64,000 nucleotides of DNA from Bacteroidales bacterium (GTDB lineage Bacteria; Bacteroidota; Bacteroidia; Bacteroidales; P3): positions 1 to 64,000 of the forward strand of contig JAKSMR010000004.1 in assembly GCA_024400495.1 (NCBI GenBank). The letters run 5' to 3'. Shown piece after piece: positions 36,292-45,533 of this stretch. A model generated the notes under the pieces. That model saw only the letters and a program-made list of their open reading frames with translations. It did no database searches and was not told the DNA's origin. The position numbers were made by a program, and so were the translations under genes. Positions within the stretch are counted from its first letter, which is position 1. The number at the start of each line of letters is the position of its first letter.

Positions 36292-37380
36292 ATGCTCTAC
36301 GTCCACATTCCTTTCTGTCATCGCAAATGCACCTATTGCGCCTTCTATTCCAAGGCCACGCGGGGCAGCCTGGATTCCTTTGTGGAGGCTTTGTGCCGCG
36401 AGATAGAGGCGAGAGGAGAGCCCTTGAGAAGAGTGCGGACCGTCTATTTCGGCGGAGGCACGCCCTCGTTGCTCTCTCCGGCGCAGCTGCAGAAGATTTG
36501 GGATTGTATCGGCAGCCGTTTCGATATATCCGAGGCCGAGGAGTGCACCATCGAGGCCAATCCCGAGAACCTCACGCCCGATTACCTCTCGGCCCTTCGC
36601 GCCATGGGGTTCAACCGGTTGAGCATCGGAATCCAGTCGTTCCGCGATGCCGACCTGCGACGCCTCAACCGCGTCCATTCCTCCGTCCAAGCCGTTGAGG
36701 CCATAAAGGCTGCGCAGAAAGCTGGGTTCGACAACATCTCCGTCGACCTCATCTACGGACTTCCCGAGCAGTCGCAGGAGGACTGGGAGGAGAACCTCCG
36801 CAGGGTGGAACAGCTTGGCGTGCAGCATCTTTCTTGCTATGCTCTGACGGTAGAGGAGAACACGATGTTGTTCCGGCAGTTGGAGCAAGGACGCCTGGTG
36901 GTAGCCACAGAAGAGATGGTGGAAGCACAATACAACGCCTTGGCAAGATGGTGTGAGCATAGCGGGTTTGAGCAATACGAGGTGTCGAATTTCTGCAAGC
37001 CCGGATTCCACGCACGCCACAACAGCCGCTACTGGGATCGTACGCCTTATCTGGGCTTCGGTCCGGCAGCCCATAGCTTTGACGGAAGCTGTCGCAGGTG
37101 GAATGTCTCCGACATCGAGCGTTACATCAACGAGAATGTTCCTTTTGAAAAAGAGGTTCTCTCTGCTGAAGACGCTTACAATGAATATGTAATGACTTCT
37201 CTTCGCACCAGTAGAGGGATAGAGAAACGGTTGGTTGATCCCCGCTTCTTCCCGCAGTTGGAGAAGCAGATAAAGAAATATATATCGGCAGGTCTGATCG
37301 CGGAAACCGCGGAGGCTTTCCGTCCTACTACCGAAGGGCTCCTCCACGCCGACGGAATGGCGGCAGACCTCTTCGTATAG
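36292..37380 (+). CDS. hemW: radical SAM haem chaperone HemW
   Basis: 362 residues related to coproporphyrinogen III dehydrogenase HemN but of the shorter HemW type, which inserts haem into respiratory enzymes. The radical SAM cluster motif is CHRKCTYC at Cys9, Cys13 and Cys16, very close to the N-terminus, without the extra N-terminal cysteine region of true HemN. FGGGTPSLL, the HemW signature GLPEQSQEDW and a HemN_C-type C-terminal domain follow. The ATG at 36292 fits. True haem-synthesis genes are not in the window. Confidence 0.9.
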   Translation: MLYVHIPFCHRKCTYCAFYSKATRGSLDSFVEALCREIEARGEPLRRVRTVYFGGGTPSLLSPAQLQKIWDCIGSRFDISEAEECTIEANPENLTPDYLSALRAMGFNRLSIGIQSFRDADLRRLNRVHSSVQAVEAIKAAQKAGFDNISVDLIYGLPEQSQEDWEENLRRVEQLGVQHLSCYALTVEENTMLFRQLEQGRLVVATEEMVEAQYNALARWCEHSGFEQYEVSNFCKPGFHARHNSRYWDRTPYLGFGPAAHSFDGSCRRWNVSDIERYINENVPFEKEVLSAEDAYNEYVMTSLRTSRGIEKRLVDPRFFPQLEKQIKKYISAGLIAETAEAFRPTTEGLLHADGMAADLFV

Positions 37381-37493
37381 TCAAAATCCAAGCAAAGGCC
37401 GCTTGTTCGGGCAAAACGGCCGGCACAAAGCGAGTGCTTCGTGCGGAAACGGGATTGGGGTGGGTTGGCGACGGATTTATCCTTCCTCCGCCA

Positions 37494-38549
37494 TCATCCT
37501 TGGCAAAGGCCCGAGAGAACGCCGCCTATCGAGTCGCATCTGGCTCCTGTGACGCTGCTCAATGTGTTGATCTGTTGCGTGATGCGCAGATAGCCCAATA
37601 GGGCGAAGATGATGGCTTCCTTGTATTCTATCACGCTAGGGTCGGGGATGGTCACTTCGCATTGGGGAGCCAACGCCACGATGCGTTCGATCAGGAACTT
37701 GTTGTAGGCTCCGCCACCCGAGACGAGCAGTTTCTTTATCTCCTTCTCGTTGAGGACCGAAGCCACACGCAGAGCCTCGTGCTCAACCGTAGTGCGTAGC
37801 AGATCGGCAGTCGCATAATCGTCCTGGAGCAAAGGGAGGAACGACTCCACAAACCACTCTTTTCCAAGCGATTTTGGGGCGAGAGTCCGATAGAATTCCA
37901 ACGACTCCATCGTCTCCAGCAGGGAAGGGACGACTGCTCCTCCCCGAGCCGTGAGGCCGTCTCGGTCGTAGTCCTTGCCCATCCTGCGGGCCAGGTTGTT
38001 CAGAGCCATGTTGCACGGGCAGATATCATAGGCTACACGTCCTTTAGGGCCTTCCTCATAGGAGATGTTGGCGATTCCTCCAAGGTTGAGGCAAGCCTGA
38101 TACTGCGCAAAGAAAAGCCGGTCTCCGATAGGCACCAGAGGAGCACCCTGTCCGCCCAGCGCCACATCGAGTGTGCGGAAGTTGGAGATAACGGGAATGC
38201 CCGTCTCTGCGGCGATAGCATCTCCGTCGCCAATCTGGGTGGTGAGGCCGAGATGAGGCTGGTGGAAGATCGTGTGGCCATGGGACGCGATATAGTCGAC
38301 GGCGTCGATCTGCTTTTCGGCAATAAATTCGCGCACCTTCTCGCCCATATAATGTCCCAGACGCACATTTGCCAGCGCATAATCATAAGCCGACGCCTTT
38401 TCTAGCGAAGAAAGTGTAGCCACCCAAAGCTCGGGATAGGGGTAGGTCCTGGCAGCAAGAAGATCGAATGTAAAATCCTCTTGTATATCAACATAAACCA
38501 CATCAAGGCCGTCGAGCGAGGTGCCCGACATCAGTCCGATAAAACGCAT
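37494..38549 (-). CDS. anmK: anhydro-N-acetylmuramic acid kinase
   Basis: Phosphorylates and opens 1,6-anhydro-MurNAc released in cell-wall turnover, giving MurNAc-6-phosphate. 351 residues; N-terminal GLMSGTSLDGLD is the family signature for ATP/substrate binding, and ASHGHTIFHQP plus a GGIANISY element follow. Divergent from ridA with a 133-bp gap. Downstream MurQ and AmpG-type genes are not nearby. Confidence 0.93.
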   Translation of the reverse strand: MRFIGLMSGTSLDGLDVVYVDIQEDFTFDLLAARTYPYPELWVATLSSLEKASAYDYALANVRLGHYMGEKVREFIAEKQIDAVDYIASHGHTIFHQPHLGLTTQIGDGDAIAAETGIPVISNFRTLDVALGGQGAPLVPIGDRLFFAQYQACLNLGGIANISYEEGPKGRVAYDICPCNMALNNLARRMGKDYDRDGLTARGGAVVPSLLETMESLEFYRTLAPKSLGKEWFVESFLPLLQDDYATADLLRTTVEHEALRVASVLNEKEIKKLLVSGGGAYNKFLIERIVALAPQCEVTIPDPSVIEYKEAIIFALLGYLRITQQINTLSSVTGARCDSIGGVLSGLCQG

Positions 38550-38682
38550 TGTCTGTATCGTTTTTGAGACTGCAAAAATACGTTTTTTTTCTTTTTTATC
38601 AACGATTCAAAAAAAAATCTTATCTTTGCACTCTCATACTTTGTATTGATAAAATAGATAATAATAATTAAATAAGTTTATA

Positions 38683-39057
38683 ATGAAGAAGATAGTCCAC
38701 ACCGAGAAGGCACCTAAAGCTATTGGTCCTTACAGCCAGGCAGTACTTGCTGGCAACACTCTCTACATTTCCGGTCAGGTTCCCGTAAACCCCGAAACCG
38801 GCGTTATCCCTGAAGGCATCACCGCACAGACCGAGCAGGTGATGAAGAACATTGAGGCCATCCTCACCGAAGCCGGCTTCACTTTCGCCGACGTAGTAAA
38901 ATCCACTTGTCTTCTTGCCGACATGGAGTACTTCAAACCCATGAACGAGGTTTATGCAAAGTACTACCAGACCGACTGCCCCGCTCGCGCAGCTTTCGCA
39001 GTAAAGGGTCTTCCCCTCGGCGCTCTCGTTGAAATCGAGACCATCGCCGTTAAGTAG
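38683..39057 (+). CDS. ridA: RidA family enamine/imine deaminase
   Basis: 124 residues of the YjgF/YER057c/UK114 family, which hydrolyses reactive enamines and imines produced by PLP enzymes. Diagnostic pieces are APKAIGPYSQAV, YISGQVPVNP and the substrate-binding Arg in CPARAAFAV, then LPLGALVEIE. A -7 box TATCTTTG lies at 38621-38628. The gene leads the bcd-etfBA set. That fits an organism relying on amino-acid deamination, where such intermediates are abundant. Confidence 0.93.
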   Translation: MKKIVHTEKAPKAIGPYSQAVLAGNTLYISGQVPVNPETGVIPEGITAQTEQVMKNIEAILTEAGFTFADVVKSTCLLADMEYFKPMNEVYAKYYQTDCPARAAFAVKGLPLGALVEIETIAVK

Positions 39058-39150
39058 TGACGGGTAAAAAGGACGGAGGTGTGCATCGCACCCCCATCCG
39101 GAGCACTCAGACAAATTATCACAGAATCAAAACAATAAAAGCTAACAATA

Positions 39151-40290
39151 ATGGATTTTAGTTTCACCAAACAAGAAGAACTCTTCCTGCAGATGATCCG
39201 CGAATTTGCAGAGAAAGAAGTTAAGCCTCTGGCAGCTGAAGTTGATGAGGAAGAACGCTTCCCCATTGAGACTGTTCAGAAGATGGCAAAAATCGGTTTG
39301 ATGGGTATTCCCATCCCCACCCAGTATGGCGGTGCCGGCGGCACCAACATCATGTACGGTATGGCCGTTGAGGAGCTCAGTCGCGTTTGCGCAACCACCG
39401 GCGTTATCCTCTCCGCCCACACCTCCCTCTGCTGCGCTCCTATTCTCGAAGCCGGTACCGAGGAACAGAAAATGAAATATCTGCCCAAACTCGCTTCTGG
39501 CGAATGGATCGGCGCTTTCGGTCTTACCGAGCCCAACGCCGGTACCGACGCTGCTGGCCAGCAGACCACTGCTGTCCTCGACGGCGACCAGTGGGTCCTC
39601 AATGGCAGCAAGATCTTCATCACCAACGGTAGCTATGCTAACGTATTCATCATCATCGCTATGACCGACAAGAGCCTCGGCACCAAGGGCATCAGCGCTT
39701 TCATCGTCGAAAAAGACACCCCCGGCTTCTCCATCGGTAAGAAAGAGAAGAAGATGGGTATCCGCGGCAGCGCCACCACCGAGCTCATCTTCGAAGACTG
39801 CCGCATTCCCAAGGAGAACCTCCTCGGCCAGATCGGCAAGGGCTTCGGTCTTGCTATGAAGACCCTCGACGGCGGCCGTATCGGTATCGCCAGCCAGGCA
39901 CTCGGTATCGCTCAGGGTGCTATGGACGAGACTATCAAATACACCAAAGAACGCAAACAGTTCGGCCGCAGCATCTCCCAGTTCCAGAACACCCAGTTCC
40001 AGATGGCTGACCTCGAGACCAAGGTTCAGGCTGCCCGCCTCCTTGTTCGTAGCGCTCACTACAAGAAAGATCACGGAATGCCCTACAGCGCCGACGCCGC
40101 TATGGCTAAGCTCTTCTGCGCCGAGACCGCAATGGAAGTGACCACCAAGGCTGTTCAGTTCCACGGTGGCTACGGCTACACCCGCGAATATCCCGTTGAG
40201 CGTATGATGCGCGATGCTAAGATCACCGAGATCTACGAAGGCACCAGCGAAGTACAGCGCATGGTAATTGCAGGTAAACTGTTCAAATAA
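39151..40290 (+). CDS. bcd: short-chain acyl-CoA dehydrogenase (butyryl-CoA dehydrogenase)
   Basis: 379-residue FAD enzyme reducing crotonyl-CoA to butyryl-CoA in fermentation, with EtfAB as electron partner. FAD-binding segment GLTEPNAGTDA, FITNGSYA, GIRGSATTEL, and catalytic Glu in IYEGTSEVQR near the C-terminus. The gene order bcd-etfB-etfA is that of electron-bifurcating butyryl-CoA dehydrogenase complexes, which also reduce ferredoxin. Reduced ferredoxin would feed Rnf. Bifurcation itself cannot be proved from sequence alone. Confidence 0.92.
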   Translation: MDFSFTKQEELFLQMIREFAEKEVKPLAAEVDEEERFPIETVQKMAKIGLMGIPIPTQYGGAGGTNIMYGMAVEELSRVCATTGVILSAHTSLCCAPILEAGTEEQKMKYLPKLASGEWIGAFGLTEPNAGTDAAGQQTTAVLDGDQWVLNGSKIFITNGSYANVFIIIAMTDKSLGTKGISAFIVEKDTPGFSIGKKEKKMGIRGSATTELIFEDCRIPKENLLGQIGKGFGLAMKTLDGGRIGIASQALGIAQGAMDETIKYTKERKQFGRSISQFQNTQFQMADLETKVQAARLLVRSAHYKKDHGMPYSADAAMAKLFCAETAMEVTTKAVQFHGGYGYTREYPVERMMRDAKITEIYEGTSEVQRMVIAGKLFK

Positions 40291-40369
40291 GATTAAGTTA
40301 GGTCGTCAATTAACACAAGAGACATTTGACGTTAAGCTTAAACTAAAAACTTAAACTTCGACACAAAAC

Positions 40370-41155
40370 ATGAAAATTGTAGTTTGTATAAAGCAAGTAC
40401 CTAACTCCTCCGAGGCCAAGATCGACCCCGCAACTGGTACGCTTAACCGCGCTGGTCTTCCCAGCATCATGAACCCCGACGATAAGGGTGGTCTGGAATT
40501 CGCTCTCCAGCTCAAAGAGAAATACGGTGCACACGTAACCGTTATCACCATGGGTCTCCCCCAGGCAGAAGCTATCCTCCGCGAAGCTTACGCTATGGGC
40601 GTTGACCGTGCAATCCTCCTCACCGACCGCAAGCTTGGTGGTGCCGATACCCTCGCAACCTCCAACGCTATCGCAGGCGCACTCCGCACCATGGAGTACG
40701 ACATCGTGATCACCGGCCGTCAGGCTATCGACGGTGACACCGCTCAGGTTGGTCCTCAGATTGCAGAACACCTCGATATCCCCCAGGTTTCCTACCTCGC
40801 TGGTCTCGACTACTGCGAAGAGTGCAAGACCTTCAAATGCACCAAGGAGACCGAAGATGGTTACGAGATCCTCGAAATGCAGGCTCCCTGCCTCGTTACC
40901 GTACTCGCTTCCGCCGTACAGCCTCGTTATATGAGCGTTAACGGTATCGTTACCGCTTTCGAAAAAGAGGTTGAGGTTTGGGGCGCAGACCGCATCAACG
41001 TTCCCGAAGAATGTATCGGTAAGGCTGGCTCTCCCACCAGCGTTTTCAAGGCATTCCCCAAGCAGCTTAAGCCTGCTGGCGAAACCTTCGAGGTTACTCC
41101 CGAAGAGGCCGTTGAACTCATCATTAACAAACTGAAAGAGAAACATATTATCTAA
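40370..41155 (+). CDS. etfB: electron transfer flavoprotein beta subunit
   Basis: 261 residues, beginning MKIVVCIKQVPNSSEAKIDP, typical of the bifurcating-type EtfB of fermenters. The flavin/AMP-binding motif GRQAIDGDTAQVGPQIAEHL and the PRYMSVNGI recognition segment are present. It forms a heterodimer with EtfA, which starts 8 bp after its stop. In bifurcating forms EtfB holds a second FAD rather than AMP; the GDTAQVGP motif is compatible. Confidence 0.94.
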   Translation: MKIVVCIKQVPNSSEAKIDPATGTLNRAGLPSIMNPDDKGGLEFALQLKEKYGAHVTVITMGLPQAEAILREAYAMGVDRAILLTDRKLGGADTLATSNAIAGALRTMEYDIVITGRQAIDGDTAQVGPQIAEHLDIPQVSYLAGLDYCEECKTFKCTKETEDGYEILEMQAPCLVTVLASAVQPRYMSVNGIVTAFEKEVEVWGADRINVPEECIGKAGSPTSVFKAFPKQLKPAGETFEVTPEEAVELIINKLKEKHII

Positions 41156-41163
41156 GCTACACT

Positions 41164-42165
41164 ATGAATATTGCAGACTATAAAGACGTATATGTATACG
41201 CAGAACAGCGCGACGGCAAAGTTCAGAACGTAGCGCTTGAATTGCTTGGCAAAGCCCGCGAACTGGCCGACGACCTCGGCGAGAAAGTTGTTGCCGTCCT
41301 CCTCGGCAAGAATATCGCTGCTAAGGCTCAGGAGCTCATCGCTGCTGGTGCCGATAAGGTTATGGTTGTAGAAAACGACATCCTCGAACACTACATGACC
41401 GAGCCCTACACCCAGGCTATCACCCAGATCATTCAGGAGCAGAAACCCTCCATCTTCCTCATCGGCGCTACCACCATCGGCCGTGACCTCGGTCCCCGTC
41501 TCAGCGCACGCAACGTCACCGGTCTTACCGCAGACTGTACCAAACTCGAAATTGGCGAAGACCGCATGCTTATGATGACCCGTCCCGCTTTCGGTGGTAA
41601 CCTCATGGCAACCATCCTCTGCAAGGACCATCGTCCTCAGATGAGCACCGTTCGTCCTGGCGTTATGCAGAAAGCTACCCCCGATGCAAACCGCAAAGGC
41701 GAAGTTGTGAACTACAACGTTACCTTCAATATGGAGAAAATCAACCGCGTTAAGCTCGTCAAGGTTGTTAAGGAAGAGAAGACTGTTGCTGACATCTCCG
41801 AAGCCAAGATTCTCGTCTCCGGCGGCCGTGGCGTTCAGAACAAGGAAGGTTTCGCTAAACTCGAAGCATTGGCAAACCAGCTCGGCGGTGAGGTTTCCTC
41901 CAGCCGTGCTATGGTTGATGCTGGTGTTATCGACCACAGCCGTCAGGTAGGTCAGACCGGTAAGACCGTTCGCCCCGCCCTTTATATGGCTTGTGGTATC
42001 AGCGGCGCAATCCAGCATCTTGCAGGTATGGAAGAGAGCGAGTTCATCGTTGCCATCAACAAGGACAAGTTCGCTCCTATCTTCAGCGTTGCCGACCTCG
42101 GTATCGTTGGCGATCTTCATAAGATCGTTCCCATGCTCACCGACAAACTCGCTTCCATGAAGTAA
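41164..42165 (+). CDS. etfA: electron transfer flavoprotein alpha subunit
   Basis: 333 residues. N-terminal domain with TTIGRDLGPRLSARN, and C-terminal FAD domain with SGGRGVQNKEGF, SRAMVDAG, QVGQTGKTV, and YMACGISGAIQHLAGM, all canonical. Carries electrons between Bcd and NADH/ferredoxin. The last gene of ridA-bcd-etfBA, followed 20 bp later by a strong terminator. Confidence 0.95.
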   Translation: MNIADYKDVYVYAEQRDGKVQNVALELLGKARELADDLGEKVVAVLLGKNIAAKAQELIAAGADKVMVVENDILEHYMTEPYTQAITQIIQEQKPSIFLIGATTIGRDLGPRLSARNVTGLTADCTKLEIGEDRMLMMTRPAFGGNLMATILCKDHRPQMSTVRPGVMQKATPDANRKGEVVNYNVTFNMEKINRVKLVKVVKEEKTVADISEAKILVSGGRGVQNKEGFAKLEALANQLGGEVSSSRAMVDAGVIDHSRQVGQTGKTVRPALYMACGISGAIQHLAGMEESEFIVAINKDKFAPIFSVADLGIVGDLHKIVPMLTDKLASMK

Positions 42166-42186
42166 GTTTTATCAAAAGCATAAATC

Positions 42187-42218
42187 AAAAGGGTCTGCTT
42201 TAATGCAGGCCCTTTTTT
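42187..42218 (+). terminator. terminator after etfA
   Basis: AAAAGGGTCTGC pairs with GCAGGCCCTTTT around TTTAAT, then a T-run. Confidence 0.88.
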
Positions 42219-42333
42219 GATCCATATACCTGATATAGCATCATCGCAGAACTATGCAGGTGATTGCGTCTGCGTTGTCTCTGCTCATCTTCCTTTTAAG
42301 TTTTAATGTCGTTTATTTGCGAAGCAAAAATAA

Positions 42334-42360
42334 CCCCGGAACTCAACAGGGAGTCCGGGG
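42334..42360 (-). terminator. terminator after the DASS transporter gene
   Basis: CCCCGGAACTC and GGAGTCCGGGG pair around AACAG with one bulge; on the minus strand TTATTTTTG follows. It lies 30 bp past the stop codon. Confidence 0.7.
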
Positions 42361-42389
42361 TAATATGTATTCTTTTGTTTATTGGCTTC

Positions 42390-43835
42390 CTAGAAGGGGA
42401 AGATCTTGGTGAGCCAGAAGAAAGCGAATACGAGGCCGATGGCGCCGATGACACCACCCACCTTGAGCATATCCTTAGTCTTGATGAGACCAGTGGAGAA
42501 TGCGATGGCGTTGGGGGGGGTGGAGATGGGCATCAGCATTGCGAGGCTAGCGCAGGTTGCAACGAAGATCACCATGGCGTTGGTACCACCGAAAGCAGCA
42601 AAAGTAGGGTTGGTGGTAAGACCGGTGGAAACGGCACAGAGGATTGGAACGAGCAGAGCAGCGGTAGCGGAGTTGCTGATGAAGTTGGAGAGAAGGTAGC
42701 AAACAAGGCCGGCTACGACGAACACGAGGATGATGCTCATGCTGCCGAAGGGTATAGCGTTGACGAGAGCTGCACCAAGGCCGGTACCACCTTTTTCGAT
42801 GTCGAGCATAGCATAGCCGAGGGCGAAACCACCGGCAACGAGCCAAAGGACGCTCCAGTCGATCTGCTTGATGTCTTCCTTGGTGAAGGTACCGGTGCAG
42901 ACGAATACTGCGAGGGGGATGAGGGCGATGACGTTGGAGCTGATATGGTGGAGGGATTCAAACATCCAGAGGAGGATGGTGACTCCGAAGGTGATCCATA
43001 CGAGGGTGGTACGCCAGGTGTGGGGCTTCTCGTTCTTGGGAATGTTAACTTCAAGTTTCTTGCCTTTGAAGGGGAACATGATCTGAAGTACGATCCATGC
43101 GATGAAGATCATGATGAATACGAAGGGGATCATGTGGATAGCCCATTGGCCGAATGAGATGGTGGTGCCGAAAGCGGTCTCGAGGTTGGAGACGGCGGTA
43201 CCATTGGGAGGAGTACCGATAGTGGTGCCGATGCCACCGATGTTGGCTGCGACGGGGATGGAGAGTGCGAGGCCGATCTTACCTTTGTCATCATCGGGGA
43301 AGGTGGCAAGGATAGGGGCGAGGAAAGCGAGCATCATGGCAGCCGTAGCGGTGTTGCTCATGAACATGGAGAACACGGCGATGACTACGAGGAAGCCAAG
43401 GAGCACCATCTTGGGGTTGGTGCCGAAGGGCTTGAGGAGGATTCGGGCAAGGGTGAGGTCGAGGCCGTACTTCTGAGCCATGATGGCAAGAGTGAAGCCA
43501 CCGAGGAAGAGCATCACCACAGGGTCGGCGAAGGCCGACATGATCTTGGTGTATTTCATTGCGCCGACGAGTTCTGCTCCTTCTGCATCAACCATAAGGA
43601 ATCCGAGGCCTTTGTTGGAGAGGGTGAGCAGGGCTACTACGATGATGAGGACGGAGGTGGTCCAGGAGGGGATAGACTCGAAGATCCACATCAGGGCTGC
43701 GAAAACGAAGAGGGCGATGGTGCGCTGTTGGAGTACAGTAAGTCCATCAATACCGAAAGCGGTGGAGGGCATGAACCAGATCACAAAGAATGAGAGGATG
43801 GATACCACAAGACCGATAATCTGTTTTGCGTTCAT
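42390..43835 (-). CDS. DASS/SLC13 family sodium-coupled carboxylate transporter
   Basis: 481-residue inner-membrane transporter with about twelve hydrophobic segments. The two pseudo-symmetric Ser-Asn-Thr-type motifs are SNTATAAMM and SNSATAALL, and GIGTTIGTPPN is the other family mark. DASS members import or exchange C4-dicarboxylates, citrate or sulfate; the exact substrate cannot be read. It lies just upstream in the same orientation as nothing else close; arcB ends 100 bp before its start. Succinate or malate exchange would suit a fermenter. Confidence 0.9.
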   Translation of the reverse strand: MNAKQIIGLVVSILSFFVIWFMPSTAFGIDGLTVLQQRTIALFVFAALMWIFESIPSWTTSVLIIVVALLTLSNKGLGFLMVDAEGAELVGAMKYTKIMSAFADPVVMLFLGGFTLAIMAQKYGLDLTLARILLKPFGTNPKMVLLGFLVVIAVFSMFMSNTATAAMMLAFLAPILATFPDDDKGKIGLALSIPVAANIGGIGTTIGTPPNGTAVSNLETAFGTTISFGQWAIHMIPFVFIMIFIAWIVLQIMFPFKGKKLEVNIPKNEKPHTWRTTLVWITFGVTILLWMFESLHHISSNVIALIPLAVFVCTGTFTKEDIKQIDWSVLWLVAGGFALGYAMLDIEKGGTGLGAALVNAIPFGSMSIILVFVVAGLVCYLLSNFISNSATAALLVPILCAVSTGLTTNPTFAAFGGTNAMVIFVATCASLAMLMPISTPPNAIAFSTGLIKTKDMLKVGGVIGAIGLVFAFFWLTKIFPF

Positions 43836-43935
43836 TTTTGTTACTAAATTGTATCAGTTAGTTTTTTTCATCAAAGCATCCCCAAGGTCAAGCCCTGAGG
43901 ATGCCTTTATGATTGAAGGTGTCTATAAGGATGAA

Positions 43936-44937
43936 TTAGTCACCGAGGGTGGCAACCATGACAGCCTTGATGGTGTGGAGACGGTTCTCAGCCTCGTCGA
44001 AAACGATGCTGTTCTTGCCTTCGAATACCTCTTCGGTAACTTCGAGGCCGTTCACGCCGAATTTCTCATAAACGTCGCGACCAACTTTGGTCTCGAGGTT
44101 GTGGTAAGCGGGAAGGCAATGCATGAATTTGCAGTTGGGGTTGCCGGTCATTTCCATCATCTTGGCATTTACCTGGTAAGGCATGAGGAGGTCGATACGC
44201 TCTTTCCATACGCTGTCGGGTTCGCCCATGGATACCCATACGTCGGTTGCGATGAAGTCGCTACCCTTAACACCCTTCTTAACATCGTCGGTGATCATGA
44301 CGCGAGCGCCAGACTCTTTAGCGATCTCTTTGCAACGCTTGACGAGCTTAGCATCGGGCTGGAGACCTTTAGGAGCTACGAGACGGATGTCCATACCCAT
44401 GATGGCACCGAAAGCGAGGTAGCTGTTTGCCATGTTGAAGCGGGAGTCGCCAACATAGGTGAAGGTGACGTCTTCGAGGCGCTTGTTGGTGTGCTCCATA
44501 ACGGTGAGGAAGTCAGCGAGCATCTGGGTGGGGTGGGACTCGTTGGTAAGACCGTTCCAAACGGGAACGTTTGCATACTCAGCAAGTTCTTCAACGATTT
44601 CCTGGCCGAAACCACGATATTCGATACCGTCGAACATGCGGTCGAGAACGCGAGCGGTGTCTTTCATGGACTCCTTAACGCCGATCTGGCTGCCGGTGGG
44701 GCCGAGATAGGTCACGTGAGCTCCCTGGTCGTGAGCAGCGCACTCAAAAGCGCAGCGGGTGCGGGTGGAGGTCTTTTCGAAAATCAGGGCAATGTTCTTG
44801 CCGGTGAGGGTAGGACGCTCGGTGCCAGCGTATTTAGCACGCTTGAGGTCGCGGGAGAGGTCGAGGAGGAACTGGAGTTCTTCTTTCTTGAAGTCGATGA
44901 TCTTCAGGAAATCACGGTTTCTTAAATTGTAAGCCAT
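43936..44937 (-). CDS. arcB: ornithine carbamoyltransferase
   Basis: 333 residues, with carbamoyl-phosphate motif [16 protein letters not shown], and ornithine-side HCLPA. The related putrescine transferase has very similar motifs, so that alternative is not fully excluded. It makes or cleaves citrulline; placed on the same strand just downstream of arcC, the catabolic ADI direction (citrulline + Pi to carbamoyl phosphate and ornithine) is likely. arcA is not in the window. The length fits the catabolic group. Confidence 0.93.
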   Translation of the reverse strand: MAYNLRNRDFLKIIDFKKEELQFLLDLSRDLKRAKYAGTERPTLTGKNIALIFEKTSTRTRCAFECAAHDQGAHVTYLGPTGSQIGVKESMKDTARVLDRMFDGIEYRGFGQEIVEELAEYANVPVWNGLTNESHPTQMLADFLTVMEHTNKRLEDVTFTYVGDSRFNMANSYLAFGAIMGMDIRLVAPKGLQPDAKLVKRCKEIAKESGARVMITDDVKKGVKGSDFIATDVWVSMGEPDSVWKERIDLLMPYQVNAKMMEMTGNPNCKFMHCLPAYHNLETKVGRDVYEKFGVNGLEVTEEVFEGKNSIVFDEAENRLHTIKAVMVATLGD

Positions 44938-45033
44938 TGTTTTAGGTTTTTGATTATTAATAATTTGCTAATTGATTTTCTTGGTTTGCTACAGCGTCGG
45001 ATGTTCTGCGACAAAGCTCGGGAGAATGGAACT

Positions 45034-45474
45034 TTAGCGGCTGAGCTTTTGGAGCATGCTGCCGAGGTCAATATCTTTCAGTTTGTCGAGACCGGGCAGC
45101 TTGTCAAGGGCGCCGAGGCTGCTGAGGCTACTGAGGGGCTCGAAGCCTTTGTGCTTGCCGAGGCTCTTCAGCACGTCAAGACCTTTGATGGTTCCGATGG
45201 CCTTGAGTGCGTCGAGACCTTTGATCTTGCTGAGGTCGCCCAGGCCTTTGAAATCTTTGAGGTCGATAACCTGGCTGACAGTCTGAAGGATCTCGATGCC
45301 TTTTGCAAGGTCTAGTCCGCCATTGCTCTTGGAGGAGACTGTTTTGCCGCTGCTGGCCGACTTGATAGTCTTGCCACTCTTGCTCTTTGTGGTGGTGGCG
45401 GGCTTGACTTTGGTGTTGTTGGATGCTGCTCCGGCGATGGTGGCGACGGTACCTAATATTTTCTTCAGATCCAT
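45034..45474 (-). CDS. unknown 146-residue Leu/Lys/Gly-rich repeat protein between arcB and arcC
   Basis: No family recognised. The N-terminus MDLKKILGTVATIAGAA is a short amphipathic or membrane-associating segment, not a clear signal peptide. A Ser/Thr/Lys-rich linker (about 20-52) follows. The rest (about 55-146) is a string of degenerate 10-13-residue repeats with L-K-G-L-D-x-L-K cores (for example IKGLDALKAIGT, IKGLDVLKSLGK). It lies between arcC and arcB on the same strand with gaps of about 60 and 96 bp, so it may be co-transcribed. Hydrophobic/charged periodicity suggests helices that bind a membrane or partner. Confidence 0.65.
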   Translation of the reverse strand: MDLKKILGTVATIAGAASNNTKVKPATTTKSKSGKTIKSASSGKTVSSKSNGGLDLAKGIEILQTVSQVIDLKDFKGLGDLSKIKGLDALKAIGTIKGLDVLKSLGKHKGFEPLSSLSSLGALDKLPGLDKLKDIDLGSMLQKLSR

Positions 45475-45533
45475 GGCGTTGGTGTTATCGGTTCAAAGAT
45501 TGGATGGGGTTGCTGTAGTCGTGCGACAGATGT

